DNA from: Gymnopilus junonius
Taxonomy: Eukaryota; Basidiomycota; Agaricomycetes; Agaricales; Galerinaceae
Direction of reading: 5' to 3'
NCBI GenBank assembly: GCA_015501075.1
Contig: JADNYJ010000130.1
Coordinates: 1-64,000, forward strand
Length of the DNA stretch: 64,000 nucleotides
Position numbers and translations under genes: made by a program. The notes beneath the pieces were generated by a model. That model saw only the letters and a list, made by a program, of their open reading frames with translations, did no database searches and was not told the origin of the DNA. Of this stretch, positions 1 to 11,740 are shown piece by piece. Each line of letters opens with the position of its first letter. The first letter of the stretch is position 1.

Positions 1-1031
1 GATGATGCTAATGATGCCGCGCTCATCCGATCACTACTTCATTCTCCGCTGCTACAAGCAGGTCGGAAGCAAGTTACTCAGTCGGCGTGCCGCTTGAAAG
101 TCATCCTTGATTACGGTGAGCAGAGGTACAAATTCAACCAATCATCAACTCCGAGGCTCAAATGAACAACATAGAAAAGACTGGAATATAGCTGGGTATT
201 ATTCGGAGGCACTGGGCTCCCTCTGGAGTGCACAGTGGGCTAGAGGGTGGAGCATCAATTGCAATGTGGAGTTCCTGCGAGGTGTGTCGAAGAAACCAAG
301 AAGAAACCGTCGCTTTTTATAGGTCATTGCTTCCTGATAAGGACGAGTAGGATAATTTCGAACATGGGAACTAGAATATAAGTGGAGTAGCGTAACCAGC
401 AGCGTTAGAATGGGTTTTAGTCGGTAGTCCAACACTGTGCGACTTGAAAGTATTGGAAAAGGTTCGGAAACGAGGGAAATTTCACGTTTTGCTACTATTA
501 TGAAGCAAGAGTGAAGTAGAGAACGTCAGGAGGGTGGTTCCATGACAAGGTCTGATCTTCAATAGGTCAAATTATTGTGTTCTTCCTGTTATCGCCATCG
601 CCTAGATTCTTGTCGACAGAGGAATATTCTCCGATGGCTGAATGCTTTTAATCTAGTAGTTGCTGTGACCTCAGGAATTCAACAGCCCTTTGTATAACCG
701 AAGCCTTCAAATATTGGAGCCTTTCAAGGCTTCTACGGACTTCTCGTTTCTCCAGAGCCTAAATTAACCACACGCGGACGAAGCAGAATCAACGAATTAC
801 TGGCATTCAAACAGTATCGGGTTGAGCCAACGTTTGCTCAGAGACCAAAAAAGGTCTGTAGTTCCGATCTTCGCCTCCGACTAAATGGAAATTGTGCTTC
901 CTCGAGCTGGAAATAATGTCGGTTATACCGTAGAGTAGAGCAATATATCGAAGGCATATAATCCGTCCTTCTTTCTTCAGCTGACCACCGACCGTTTGTC
1001 GATCGGACCGCAAATTGTCAGAAAGAAAATG
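1..1031. other. Intergenic; no gene recognised
   Basis: Only short open frames occur here and none looks like a known protein. A TATA-like motif read on the minus strand lies near 313-322 (cctataaaaag on that strand), much like the one in front of the secreted gene at 4619-5098, but no signal-peptide reading frame follows it. It may be the remains of a promoter. Confidence 0.5.
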
Positions 1032-1039
1032 TATTTAAG
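1032..1039 (+). promoter_or_regulatory. TATA-like box of the CE15 esterase
   Basis: The motif tatttaag sits about 50 bases before the ATG at 1088, a normal distance for a fungal core promoter. The promoter has survived although the gene downstream is broken. Confidence 0.45.
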
Positions 1040-1087
1040 CCCCTCCTTTCAAGACCTCAGCTCGTCAAGGAGCCGCTTACCCCAAAA

Positions 1088-2278
1088 ATGGTCTACATAA
1101 AATCCTACCTGATTGCTCTCAGTGCTTTTCTACCTCCCTTGGCTTACGCGCAGTCGGGCTGTGGATCACTCCCTGCCACCTTCACGCCAACTACCACCAA
1201 TGCCTTCCTTCCGGACCCTTTCTCATTCCTCAATGGGACTGCTGTCACCACCCAGGACGAATGGGCGTGCCGCAGTCAAGAAATAGGTGCACTCTTCCAG
1301 CGCTTCGAGCTGGCGACCTCCCACCTTCACCCCAATCAGTCAACGGCTCCTTCTCGAACGGCGTCCTCACCGTCGACGTTTCCGACAACGGGAAATCCAT
1401 CTCCTTCCAGGTCCCATTACGACCCCCAAAACAGGCACAGGTCCTTTCCAGCTATCATAGCCAACGGAGGCTCCAGCGTTCCCATCCCACTGACGTCGCT
1501 GTCCTCAACTTCAACAACAACGATATCGCCGAGCAGAACGACCAGACCAGTCGTGGTCAGGGCAAATTCTTCCAGCTTTACGGAACCAACGCGACTGCTG
1601 GTGCGATGATAGCATGGACTTGGGGCATTGCCAGGATCATCGACGCTCTCGAAACCACCGAAGGCCACAACATCGATGTTACCCACCTTGGCGTTACAGG
1701 TTGCTCCAGGAACGGCAAAGGCGCGTTCGTCGCTGGAGCCTTTGAGCCGCGCCTGGCATTGACAATTGTGCAGGAGTCAGGTTCCGGAGGAGCTGGATGT
1801 TGGCGCATTTCCGACTACATGCTCAACGACCAAGACATCGACACACAAACTGCCACGGAGATCGTTCAAGAGAACGTCTGGTTCTCGACCAGCTTCAACC
1901 CATGGGTCGGCAACGTAACCACACTCCCATTCGACCACCATCTTCTCGCTGGACTCGTCGCGCCGAGAGGACTGCTGGTCATCGATAACACCGGGATTGA
2001 CTGGCTCGGTCCCGAGTCTGTATGGGGGATGCCAGACGACGGTCACAAGATATACGAGGCGCTTGGCGTTTCTGATTCCTTTGGTATTACACAGCAGGGA
2101 AACCATTCTCACTGTGCCTTGCCTTCGCAGGAGGCTCCTGGACGTCACGGACGCTTTCATTTCTAGATTCCTGCAAGGCCAGTCAGCAATACGTCAATCA
2201 TTAACACGGATGGGGGCGAACAATGTTGGATTCAACCAGTCACTTTGGGTGGACTGGAACACACCCGACCTGTCGTAA
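1088..2278 (+). pseudogene. Glucuronoyl esterase (CE15), frameshifted
   Basis: This is related to 4-O-methyl-glucuronoyl methylesterases (CE15), secreted enzymes that cut the ester between lignin and glucuronoxylan. It starts with a signal peptide (hydrophobic stretch ending ALAYAQ-like at about residue 22), then the mature start QSGCGSLP. The nucleophile motif GCSRNGKG, the segment QESGSGGAGCWR, the LPFDHHLLAGLVAPR block and a histidine motif HSHC are all visible, but not in one frame. Family-like sequence passes from frame 2 to frame 1 near 1310, changes again near 1412, 1450 and 1495, stays in frame 1 to about 2130, and returns to frame 2 for the C-terminus ending at 2278. A compensating pair of indels near 2025-2040 is also likely. 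No introns are needed, which is unusual for CE15 genes of mushrooms. I read it as a decayed gene; assembly error in a difficult stretch is the alternative. Confidence 0.8.
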
Positions 2279-3149
2279 GGTTAGATTAAATCGAAGCAGC
2301 TTTTAGTCAAAGCAATAAGTACTTTGGTGATAGAGTACTTAGTCACAAAGTATCAAACAATTCCTCGTACGCAGTCGTTTGTAAGGCGTCTCTTGGAAGT
2401 TGGGGCCTTGGATCATCGGCCAGCTCCTATTTCAGAAAAATACTGAAATGAACTTACAGTATTTACTTCCTGGATCTCATAGCCCAATAGAGCAATGCAA
2501 TGAAAGGATTAAGGAAGTCGTCGCAGGGAGCGACGAGCAACTGCGGAATGTGGCCAATTTGAAACAACGATAAGATTAGATCACTAGTTACCCACGTGAT
2601 CCGGGTAAACCCGAGTTGGTGATCGAGGTTCGAAATTCGAATTCGGCAAAAATAATTCAGCACACAGCCTTGCCTTCTTCATCTCATCTTCAAAGCTTTC
2701 CGCAGCTCGTGTAAACGCTATATAACCCGTTATTGTACATCATCGCCTTTTCTACGATTCCAGAATATCTGACGCCCTACTACCACGTTGGTAACATCAC
2801 GATTTCGAGGCCCTATTACGAATCACGAATCTCTTGGTGAGCTTTTGAAATGGGCCACGTTAAGTCCATTTACTGACGCTATTTCACAGCTTTCCGCTAT
2901 TTTAATTGGCCCCTGCTTATATCGAAGGACTTAACTGCCACAGCAGTTCCACGACTGCGGCTATATCTGCCCACTCCAACGACTTTGACGATCACAACAC
3001 GTCCTCATCTATTCTCATCGTAAGGACCTTCGGATCTTTCTCACTTTCAAGCTAATTTTTTTCTCTTTACTTTCCGTTCTTCTGTCACCAGATCTTGGCT
3101 CCAATAACTGCACGATACCTTACTTCACATACCCCAAAATTTCCTGACA
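2279..3149. other. Intergenic, promoter of the MARVEL gene
   Basis: No coding sequence is seen. The stretch from about 3010 to 3120 is pyrimidine-rich, as is usual upstream of highly expressed fungal genes, and may contain the 5' untranslated region of the gene that starts at 3150. Confidence 0.4.
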
Positions 3150-3941
3150 ATGGACTCTATCATTCGGATTGGACATCCCAGTGAGTATCTAGTACCTATT
3201 CTTTTCTCCACCTTTAACACCTTTGAAGTCGCTTTCGGGACCCTTATTCTCTTTTCGATTATTGAGGTCAGTCACACTCTTCCCTTCTTTTCTCTCTTAT
3301 TGACGTTTTATTTCTCCTAGATGAGTATATCGGCATGGCTCACCGCAATGTTCGCCTCGAAGCACAATGCCCTAAATTCCAACGAAAAAGCGCGTGTGCA
3401 CTATACCCTTTTCACCTCTATCTGGACGATACTTTTTAGTGCCGTGTATCTGGTGGCATTCATGCTGAAGTCGGATAATCTCCTGGCAAGCATAGCTTCG
3501 CATGCGGCCTTGTAAGTTTTGTTTGATTTTAACCCTTTTCTCTTTTCGTAACCTTTCTTTTGTTCTGGGCCTATGCTTTCTTTCGGACCCCGACGTCGTA
3601 ACTGCATCATGCTTACTCCCCGCCCCTCTTTCTCCATAGCTTATTCTTAACTTGGATTCTATGGATCGCCGCCGCAGCCGCCGTGACTCAGCTGATAGGC
3701 GGAGTTCTGCATTGCAGCACGCAGACAGTATTTGTCTACTGCGAGCAACTCAATGCTTTGGAAGGTTTCGCATGGTTGATCTTGTACGTTTCTTTTCAGC
3801 CCTTTTCACTAAAGTCATCCAATATTGAGCGTTTGCTTACGCAGTGTTGTTGTAACCCTCCTCTTGATCTTTGTCCTCGTGCGTGGTATCATGTCGGCCA
3901 GAAGAGGTGATGGCTATGCCGGGGCACTTGTTGATGTCTGA
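3150..3941 (+). CDS. MARVEL-domain four-TM membrane protein
   Basis: A five-exon model (3150-3180, 3229-3266, 3321-3511, 3640-3783, 3845-3941) gives 166 residues, with every junction GT-AG and the frame kept. The protein has four hydrophobic segments: around residues 10-32 (IAFGTLILFSIIE), 50-70, 85-110 (FLTWILWIAAAAAVTQLIGG) and 135-157 (FVVVTLLLIFVLVRGI). It ends in a short basic-then-acidic tail. This four-helix layout with the short N-terminus MDSIIRIGHP is typical of small fungal MARVEL proteins, which act in membrane organisation and non-classical export (Nce102 relatives). The exact role is not known. The ATG is the first in a favourable context and is needed for the first helix. Confidence 0.85.
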
Positions 3942-4618
3942 GCCTGTGCGGTATCATGGACTACACCATTCTTTCTGCAAAATTCACATTTTGCCTATTT
4001 TCAGTTACGGACCCCCCGCTCCTCCACTTTCGTGTTGTTTGTATGTTCTTCACCAGAGTTCACCCCCCCTTTGATATTATGGTTACAGGATCATCCTCTA
4101 CGGTCTGATGTTGTAGGTCTTGAATGTACGAGTATTTCATTCTTGCTGATTAATGACAATATTTGAGTGGGATGTCGCAAAGGGTTTCGACGTTTTAAAT
4201 CTGACGATCCCAGTCTGGCTTTGATATAAAATATCAGTTCTAACACCTAAACTTTTGCTTGATATTAATACACGTTACACTGCAGAACCCTGAAATATTA
4301 CTCGATAAACTGGTGGAGATACTTTTCAGTGCAGTGCGGGAGATTCATACGTAATGAATCTCAGCGCCAACGGGATAACGTTAACACTTTAAAAGGTCTC
4401 GTAATTCTTTATTAACATTGACAGCTCATGCGTTCATGCAACAGGGAATGTTCCATAATCTAACCTCATCCTTCTACATCTTGACACTGAGAGATTCTTT
4501 TTTTCAACTGCCCATTCCAATATAGACCTCGAATTCAAGGTACTAAAGTATTATAAACACATATATCAAAGATTGACCATAAAGTAAATAATAGGTTCTA
4601 AACCTACGATCTACGTCT
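3942..4618. other. Intergenic; nothing recognised
   Basis: AT-rich stretch between two convergent genes. No protein-coding or RNA feature could be supported. Confidence 0.5.
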
Positions 4619-5098
4619 TCAACACCCTGGGACGCACTGGAAGGAAGAGAGGACATCGTTAAAGTTATTATTTCCAAGATTGACTTCTCCAGGCGACACG
4701 ACGTGGATAAAGTGACCTGAACACCCTCCGTCCCTATCAAAGTCTTCAGCTGTCATGCACTGGAACTGAACAAATGCCAACATCTTACGCAAAGAGGGTA
4801 CACAACGTTCCGCGAGGAGTTTACAGACTCGACACCGCGTCGTTGATAGCAGCGGGGATGCTGCTGCACTGCTCAAAGGTGAAATCAACCGTAGCGCAGA
4901 CGCCTCCGGAGTTGGCGTCAGTGCACAGGAAGATGCTACCATCAGAACGCTATCAAAGTTCAATGGGTCAGAAATGGGTCTGAGTTACATCCGACATCAG
5001 CAATAACTCACTGGAGCGATGACTGAGGCAGAACCTTGCAATGCCGCCATCGAAAGGACAACAATCCCAACGACAAGTTTAAAAGTAGCAATGAACAT
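4619..5098 (-). pseudogene. Secreted beta/gamma-crystallin-like protein, in-frame stop
   Basis: Three exons on the minus strand (5012-5098, 4789-4949, 4619-4733) with GT-AG introns of 62 and 55 bases give a signal peptide (MFIATFKLVVGIVVLSMAALQGSASV) followed by two crystallin-like motifs. The first contains SIFLCTDANSGGVC and EQC; the second contains GTLCTLFA, DGGCSGHFI and NNFNDVLSSFQC. This layout is seen in small secreted proteins of mushrooms. Translation of exon 2 meets a TAA at 4821-4823, right after AINDAVSSL, where a lysine-type codon would be one base away. So either the gene is inactivated by a single nonsense change, or splicing differs from my model. All cysteines and the rest of the frame are intact, so any loss is recent. 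No function is known for this type; the crystallin-like assignment is from pattern only. Confidence 0.6.
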
Positions 5099-5181
5099 GC
5101 TAAGGATGCAGGATTGAGTGAGAAGCTGATGAACAGAAAACAAGCTCGAGTTGCTTGTCGAAATCGAGAGCCTTTACTCCC

Positions 5182-5189
5182 TTTTTATA
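5182..5189 (-). promoter_or_regulatory. TATA box of the crystallin-like gene
   Basis: The minus-strand motif tataaaaa lies about 85 bases before the ATG at 5098. Confidence 0.55.
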
Positions 5190-8075
5190 GGTCCACAGTA
5201 GATGATATTTCTGACCAGCTCCATGAGAGAAAAAAGAACTTTTCAAGTCACAATCGCAAATAATGCGATAACTACCATTCAAAATCTCATGTCTAGAGTT
5301 GACGGTCGCCGGTAGAAATTAATGGAGCTAGAATCGCAAGTAGGTAGGATTATTTTCATCACTTTGAGCATTATGGATAATCCTTGAAGAAAAGTTCCGA
5401 AAGACAAGACGTCTACCGGAGCCAACAAGCGTGAGTCGTGCCGAGCAGCCATCGAGTATATTTCAAAGAGATATCATGGGAAACACTTGGGTACACAGAG
5501 CAAAGCGTCCGTAGAGCTGTCATAACTTCGACATATGAGAGTCTTAATAAGCCTAACTTGTACCTGAACATCCGAGTTTTGTCCAGGTGAAGTGGTCAAA
5601 TTGTGCAGAGCTCTAAACATAGCACTGAGCAAGCGAACGCTGGGCCGTTAAGCGTGTAAAAAAACATATGGAGGGTATGCTAATTTAGTAGGCGAAATGG
5701 CCAGGGACGCTGTCAATAGGAAGGAGTTCTCGGATTTTCGGAAGTAAATTCCTGATTAACTAACACCTATCAATACAGATCATGTCTCTGTATTTATACA
5801 CATCCGCATACCTTTAAGCAGGGTGATCTTATACTCTGATATCGACACCGAGCTGTTCGATAAATTGTCGATAAAGCCAATCAGAAGGCAATAAACGGGT
5901 TGAATCAATTGTCTGCTTGCCCTCGATGATTGCGACTCGCAATTGTAGAGAGGAACGAGCAGCATCCCTTACTGTCCATCATCAGGCACCTGCTTCAGCA
6001 TGTCGATGTCACCCAGAATGAGTCAGCTGACTGTTCGAAAGGGTATTTTAAAGTTATTCTAGAGAATACTTCCCTCCCAACCACGAAGACGGAAGACGGT
6101 ACGGGACAGGTAAAAATATACGCCTCGTTCTTGATGATTTAATGATAATCCTGTGTTTTTCAGCAGTATAAGGCATAATTAATATTTAAATCTGATGCTA
6201 TGTACAATAGATCAGACCTACCTGAGAGATATAGACGTAGGCGCCCTATTAAATTTTATAAACCTATAGAAATTTAAATAGCTCCAGTATTACCAAGTTC
6301 GCCAGTGGGTAACTGTAAAATTGAGCCAAAGCTTGTGCATAACGCCGTGTGGGATAATGTGACTTGCTTCGGTCTGTATGTCATGAGAAGCTGAGGGCGC
6401 TACTTCTGAATTAGTTCAGTGAGGCGCGAGGCCCCTAATCACGTTGATATCATCACGTGGTGAAGGTCACGCGTAGCGTTGAATTTCTAATCAACGACAG
6501 ACAACCTTTTGGCGAAAGTTGAAACCCTCAACATACTCACTTCTACTCACTTGTTGCTCACTCTCAGACTCGCCGTACATGGTTTACGAGGCATGGAATA
6601 CTGCCATTGTCATATGCCTCATCCTTAGAATCGCTGTGCCACGATGCTGTAATCTTCTCCCTTACTCCTCTCTCAAGGAGTCTTGCCACTAACGGCAGAC
6701 AATTTACCTCTTGGACTCAACTTGGACTTGAATTGATCATTATCTATTCATCATCACCTCTGTTTACTACGAATCTTTACCATAGAAATGGCTCTCTCCC
6801 AGGTGTTTTCTCCTCCATGGAATTTGTTGGTTGCTTAGAGCTTAGGGTCTCCTTTGCGCTGGTTTCAATTCGATTCATGCTGTGGACTACAACGTTGTCT
6901 GTTTGACTGAATCTGTGAACCAGGAGAAACTCCATATATTGGCAGTCGATTGGGAGTTAACAACAAGGCATGACGAAAATATTGTACGTATTGCCTAGTG
7001 AACGACACCACAATGTGGTACACCTTCTGACGGGCGCCGTGGTAAAGGTCCTTATATCGCAATTTACCTTTTTTATCTCAAGTTCACCAGCCCAAGGTTT
7101 CTTTAGGTAATCCTGCAAAACTCGGTAATGTATTCTTCGAAACCTTACAAATTTCTGACACTGAACTGGATGAAGCAGAATGGGTACATATGACAAAGGA
7201 TTATTGGAACCGGTTAACGTCTGTTAATAAAAGGGGATCAGGCATATAAGAACGCACGACATCCATCAACTCACTGCTGACGTAGACATGACTACGAAGT
7301 TTAGCAAGAGACTTTGGTACCGTCGTCACGGACTAAAACTAGTTAGCTTATGTTCGTTTACTCAATTAGGACTGGACTTACGAATAGAACAAGGGCAGAC
7401 GCAAGAAACGCCAGTGGATGGTGCCTCTGTTCGGGCAACAAGGGCATTTTCGAGCGTAGGCGTCGCCATTGCAGTGGCGAAGAAGAAAGCGACAGTGACA
7501 ATGAAGGAAAAATGCATGTTGGTCTACAGGTCTGTGGTTTGGTGTATTCAGGTTCCGTTTACTCTGAACTAAGGTGAAATAGAACCTCTAATGCTTCATT
7601 TATATCCCGAAAACCTTGAGGTGTGAAAATATTGATCGACTAAAGAGTGACTTAAAGGCACTTCACTTCCACATTGACAGGCTTGAGCAAGGCACTGTCT
7701 GGAAAAACTTGTCCATCATTTAAGATAAGCATCTAAACTACTGTAAAACGTCGCAATACTGACAGTCAACAAGAATTACTACCCACTTGCTCAAGTCAGA
7801 GGCTTGTTCTAGGTCAGACGACCTAAATTTGGTTTGGCCTGGATGATCAGCAGTGACCAGCGAACCCCATCAGGCAATGCAAAGAGCTATCCGCACGGCG
7901 GTTAAGCGCCTCACTAGAGAGAACAGCTGCTTTCAAGCTCCTTCGGGTAACTGAACCTTACTCAGTGTTACTCTGGGCTTTGGATTTTGACAAAACCTTG
8001 CCTACTTATCAGCGAGGGTATGCCTAATGATTGACGTCGCACAGACGTGTGAATTTGAATTTGGGTCCGTTGGGA
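5190..8075. other. Gene-poor stretch with one weak spliced frame
   Basis: No recognised gene in almost 3 kb. The best candidate begins at 7288 after a TATA-like motif at about 7234: an ATG, ten codons, a possible 57-base intron ending at about 7367, then an open frame to 7577 rich in Arg, Glu and Cys (GWCLCSGNK, RRRRHCSGEEESDSD). It has no signal peptide and no family resemblance, so I do not call it. Confidence 0.35.
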
Positions 8076-8081
8076 TATAAA
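8076..8081 (+). promoter_or_regulatory. TATA box of the small cysteine-rich gene
   Basis: tataaa lies 63 bases before the ATG at 8144. Confidence 0.55.
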
Positions 8082-8143
8082 GACGGTTTTCGAGAGGGAA
8101 AGGAAGTTATCAGGTACACCATATCCTTTCTAAATCATTGACA

Positions 8144-8354
8144 ATGCGATTCGCCTACTTTTCAGCCTTTATCGCAGTATTAGTTGCCACCACCGTTGTC
8201 GCGAAAGCACCAGAAGTTCGCCTCATCACCGACACTGGTGTATCCTGCGTGTGCCCCTGCAAAATTTGTATGACTTCCCATTTCTACAATGAAGCTGGCA
8301 GGTCTCATTTTTTATCTTACAGTGCATGATGATGGTACAACTGTTTCCTGCTAA
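8144..8354 (+). CDS. Very small secreted cysteine-rich peptide
   Basis: Two exons (8144-8267 and 8323-8354) joined by a 55-base GT-AG intron give a 51-residue protein. Residues 1-22 form a clear signal peptide (MRFAYFSAFIAVLVATTVVA). The mature part is about 29 residues and holds four cysteines in the pattern C-V-C-P-C near the middle and one C at the very end, after the acidic-polar stretch HDDGTTVS. The intron is needed: without it the frame runs into a serine-rich non-homologous tail. I do not recognise a family. A short secreted peptide with clustered cysteines could be an effector-like or signalling peptide, or could bind metal; nothing in the sequence decides this. Confidence 0.6.
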
Positions 8355-10931
8355 ATGGCTACACTTCTCAGCATAAAGGCGAGTACGTCCAGCGACTCCT
8401 CGTATAGAAGCTGATGACCTTACAATAAATCAGCTTCTCCTGGGAGGTGTAGGTGGATTTGGAGACGTAATGATATTACTATACCTTTCTATCAAAAATT
8501 TGTGAATAAACATCTGGACTTTGTCGTACTCTACTCTTTGTGCAGACCATACCGATCCGACCTTGGAGAAATAGCTGACCATTCAAGACAACTGTTGTCT
8601 TTGATATTACTTCATCTTCGCGTTCTACTTTTCTTCACCTATCTCGAAAGGGAAATTCAAATAACCACGTCAAAAATTGAATTTCGGACGACGGAACTAA
8701 ATCGCGGATGTTTGGACATCGGCTGAAATAGATGGACACTCGCTAAAAGAGGCTGCTCCCCTACTGATAATTAATTATAGTTAATTCGGCCCCTCAGTTT
8801 CCCTCAACTCCTCTCAGATACAGCAATTTCACACGCTACTTGTCCGCTTCTGGAGCAAGACGATTTCTTAAATGTCAAAGCCAATCAGTGTGCCTGGTCT
8901 GCGAGAAATGGAGCGATGCGTCAGCCATCATGATGGGAGTCGGTCGACGCTGCAAGATATCCGGTTCTTGGCCCATTATCCTGCTCAACTCCAGGTTATG
9001 TCTCTTTGAGACTGTGCAACGCCTCCACGCACTTTTTTTCCCGGTCCTGGGGATAATGGATAGGGAAGTGGCCATCACCAAAATCTGATGACGTGTCAAG
9101 CAAGGTACTTCCGGCAGGTGCGACTGACAGGGAGTCAGGGGGGGCTAGGTGCTTTTCCTTTTTGACTGATCTGCCGTCCGATTATTTTTCTAAATGTACA
9201 TGACACAATCCTTTCCTGAAATATAGGTATTAGATCCACAGCATGGCTTAAGTTCATTGACCACCGCTGCCTCTCGCATGACGCTATGAGCCCGTGCATC
9301 CATCGCAGTCCCGCCCTGCACGGTCACTCCTTGCGCTGCTTGATCCCATTTCTCAAAGATTTCCTCCCTCCTGTCGGTGTAAATCAAGAAGAATGATCCA
9401 AGAAATAAGTATAGGCGGAGGGCAGTCTCAGTACCTGCACCTCTCGCGATTGCTTGCTCGAGTTTTTCCACGTGAGTATGCCCGATTACAAGTGCGGCGT
9501 AGCCAATGTTTTATCCTCGCCTGTTGCCAACTTGGTTGGAATGCCGCTGGATAATTATATTTTTATGTTCGTCCTCGCCGCGTCCTCTGCCCAAGAGCGA
9601 TGCCCATTCCATTGACCTGATCGATCGTGCACTGTTTCGAACCATGTTTGCCACGTTTTGCTTATGTCTTTGTAAACAACCCGTTCTGTGTGGGAACGGT
9701 ATAAGACGAGGGGAAATCCGAAGGGCAGAGTAAGGCGGTGACTCCGTCAGTCGCTACCCAAACAATTCCGTAGGTAGATAGAGAATTTGAATAGTAAATT
9801 TGAGTCTGAACTTGCGACTCTGCTTGCTGCCTAACTCGGGGCAGAATGTGAATGTGAGGGTGAGCTAAATCCTCCGAATACGAGCTGAAGAAAAGACTAG
9901 CTACTACAGGTTTTTATACCTAACTAGCTAATAAATTTTCTTTTAAAAATTTCGAAGGGATAAAGATGAAGAGATAGAAATGACTCAGAGAGTCCTTTTT
10001 AAGTAGGGAGCTCGACAACGAGAGATCGACGAGCGCCTGTTAGTTGATGCATAGGTTCTAAAAATAAAATGAATTGAGTGGTGGAATAACTTGCCTGTGG
10101 TCATCTAGCGACCATTCAATTCCTGGATCTTCATGCATCCGTTGGGAGCATGAAAATGACTAATTCCGTGCGCAACCAGAGCGCAAGCTCCACATCTTCT
10201 CTTTGAGCTTCAAGTTAACTACTGGGAGTCAGCCATATAGTAAGTGATATTTATCTTTATTCCGACTTGCGTGCTGATGTTCATTCATTTCAAGTTTTAC
10301 ATCGTGCAAAGAGTTATCGTTGCCTCATTCGTCAGCCTGTCTCTTACTCTCCGCAGCTGCCCTTTGAGGCACTTTATTTGATCTAACTTCCAAGAGCTGT
10401 GTTCACTGGAAACTGTAGCCTGTCGATGCAGGATAATTCAAATGTGGAGGCTGGTTTGGATCCGGACATCTTCCCATTTCAATTCGCCTTTCATGAAGTA
10501 TGGAAACTCGCATTCATCCTGCTTGATTCCCATTGACGACTCTCATTATAGGCTGCGGGCTATTACCCCCTTTCCTTCTCCTAAGATTTGTGGTGGAGAG
10601 TTGTGTGTAGGATGCCAACCTTCCTTTGGAAGCTACCGGGCCCTTTTTTCCTCCCTGAACCCAGTTCTATTCTGGATATCGCCTGCTAGGTTGCTAATAC
10701 TGATAACCCTGTTTCCATCACCAACTAACGAAATTACATTATCTAGACTGTCAGACAACGAACGTAAGATCGAGGACAAGGAAGAAAGTTCACAAGAATC
10801 CTGCTATCAGAGTTGGGTATGTATTTAAAGTACTGTACGTACCATTTGAAATAAGTTCTGTGAATGGTGCTTCGTTTTCTATGCTGAGGTACTTGTGCTC
10901 GTATATCCTCGACTTCATATTGCCCTCTAGG
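8355..10931. other. Gene-poor stretch; two weak candidates
   Basis: No gene is supported. On the minus strand, 9190-9471 has a 93-codon open frame with an amphipathic helix-like segment (IFEKWDQAAQG) that I cannot assign. On the plus strand, an ATG at about 10425 starts a short frame (SNVEAGLDPDIFPFQFAFHE) that would splice over a 54-base intron to AAGYYPLSFS and stop; it may be the leftover 5' end of a gene. Neither is called. Confidence 0.35.
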
Positions 10932-11202
10932 CATCAGCAAGTCGGCCATTTACTTTTTAGCTTTTCCGCTTTTTCGGCCAATTCTTCGAAATTTTAATGT
11001 CATATGATTCCTGTGCCGCGATTCGTGATACAGAGAATTGATTTCATGGTCCTCTTCAGCTCTGGCCTTCTTGAACATTTGGTACAAAGTCTGCGCTTTT
11101 TGGCAATCCGGGCCCGGACTCTGATGGCCAGCTTTTCGTCCCTTTTATTACCTTTTTTTAGCTTGTACAAGTGAAAAAAAGCTAATGGCCGAAGTGCCGA
11201 TG
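10932..11202. mobile_element. MITE-like element, copy A
   Basis: This 271-bp stretch is nearly identical to 18555-18858. Its ends are imperfect inverted repeats: the left begins catcagcaagtcggccatt and the right, read in reverse complement, begins catcggcacttcggccatt, followed in both by a T-rich run with tagctttt. It has no coding capacity. Compared with copy B it lacks about 30 bases near 11000. No clear target duplication is seen. This looks like a non-autonomous DNA transposon; the family is unknown. Confidence 0.7.
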
Positions 11203-11675
11203 ACTATTTGATATGTTGAGAGGGAAGAGTGCGTCTGGGACAAGGATTGAACAGATGAGCGGATGAATAGCAAGGTGAGAGTTACTTGATGATGATTACA
11301 AGAAGGTAGTTCCATTGACATCGCCCTTAACTTTAAAATATCCGCTTGCTAAGCGTCGATATGGTGCCGAAAATATTCGTGGACTGGAATTCGGGATCAA
11401 AATTTCCCCCAAATTCTCACGTACACAAGCGGCGACTGAATGCAATTTCCTCCAATTTCGGATCTTCATCTTCGTACTGAACCGCGATCCGTAAGCTGAC
11501 GTCTGCAGGAGCGATTTTCACTTTACCGAGATTGTCGCACAATACTGGATTCACCTTCACATTAGCTGATGCACGCCCATTACCCCGGTCTGTATTTAGA
11601 CTCAAAGTCAGCATCATAGCTCAGCAACTTCGATTAATAATCGGATATTTTCAACCGTCTTGCGTTACCTCAGAC

Positions 11676-11682
11676 TATATAA
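11676..11682 (+). promoter_or_regulatory. TATA box of SDR copy A
   Basis: tatataa about 60 bases before the ATG at 11741. The surrounding promoter (gtcgacactagtgagcttcca) is similar to that of SDR copy B, showing the duplication included the promoter. Confidence 0.55.
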
Positions 11683-11740
11683 CGCGTCGACACTAGTGAG
11701 CTTCCAGTCCAAAACTTTACCTCTTATTAGCAATCCACCA

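Noticed and set aside
1777..2160. Minus-strand open frame of 127 codons over the CE15 pseudogene
   Set aside because: Its antisense carries recognised CE15 motifs; this frame has none.
6607..6906. Plus-strand open frame of 99 codons
   Set aside because: Atypical composition, no promoter, no domain.
7288..7577. Possible two-exon gene with TATA box
   Set aside because: Splice sites are plausible but the product has neither a signal peptide nor a recognised family; too weak to call.
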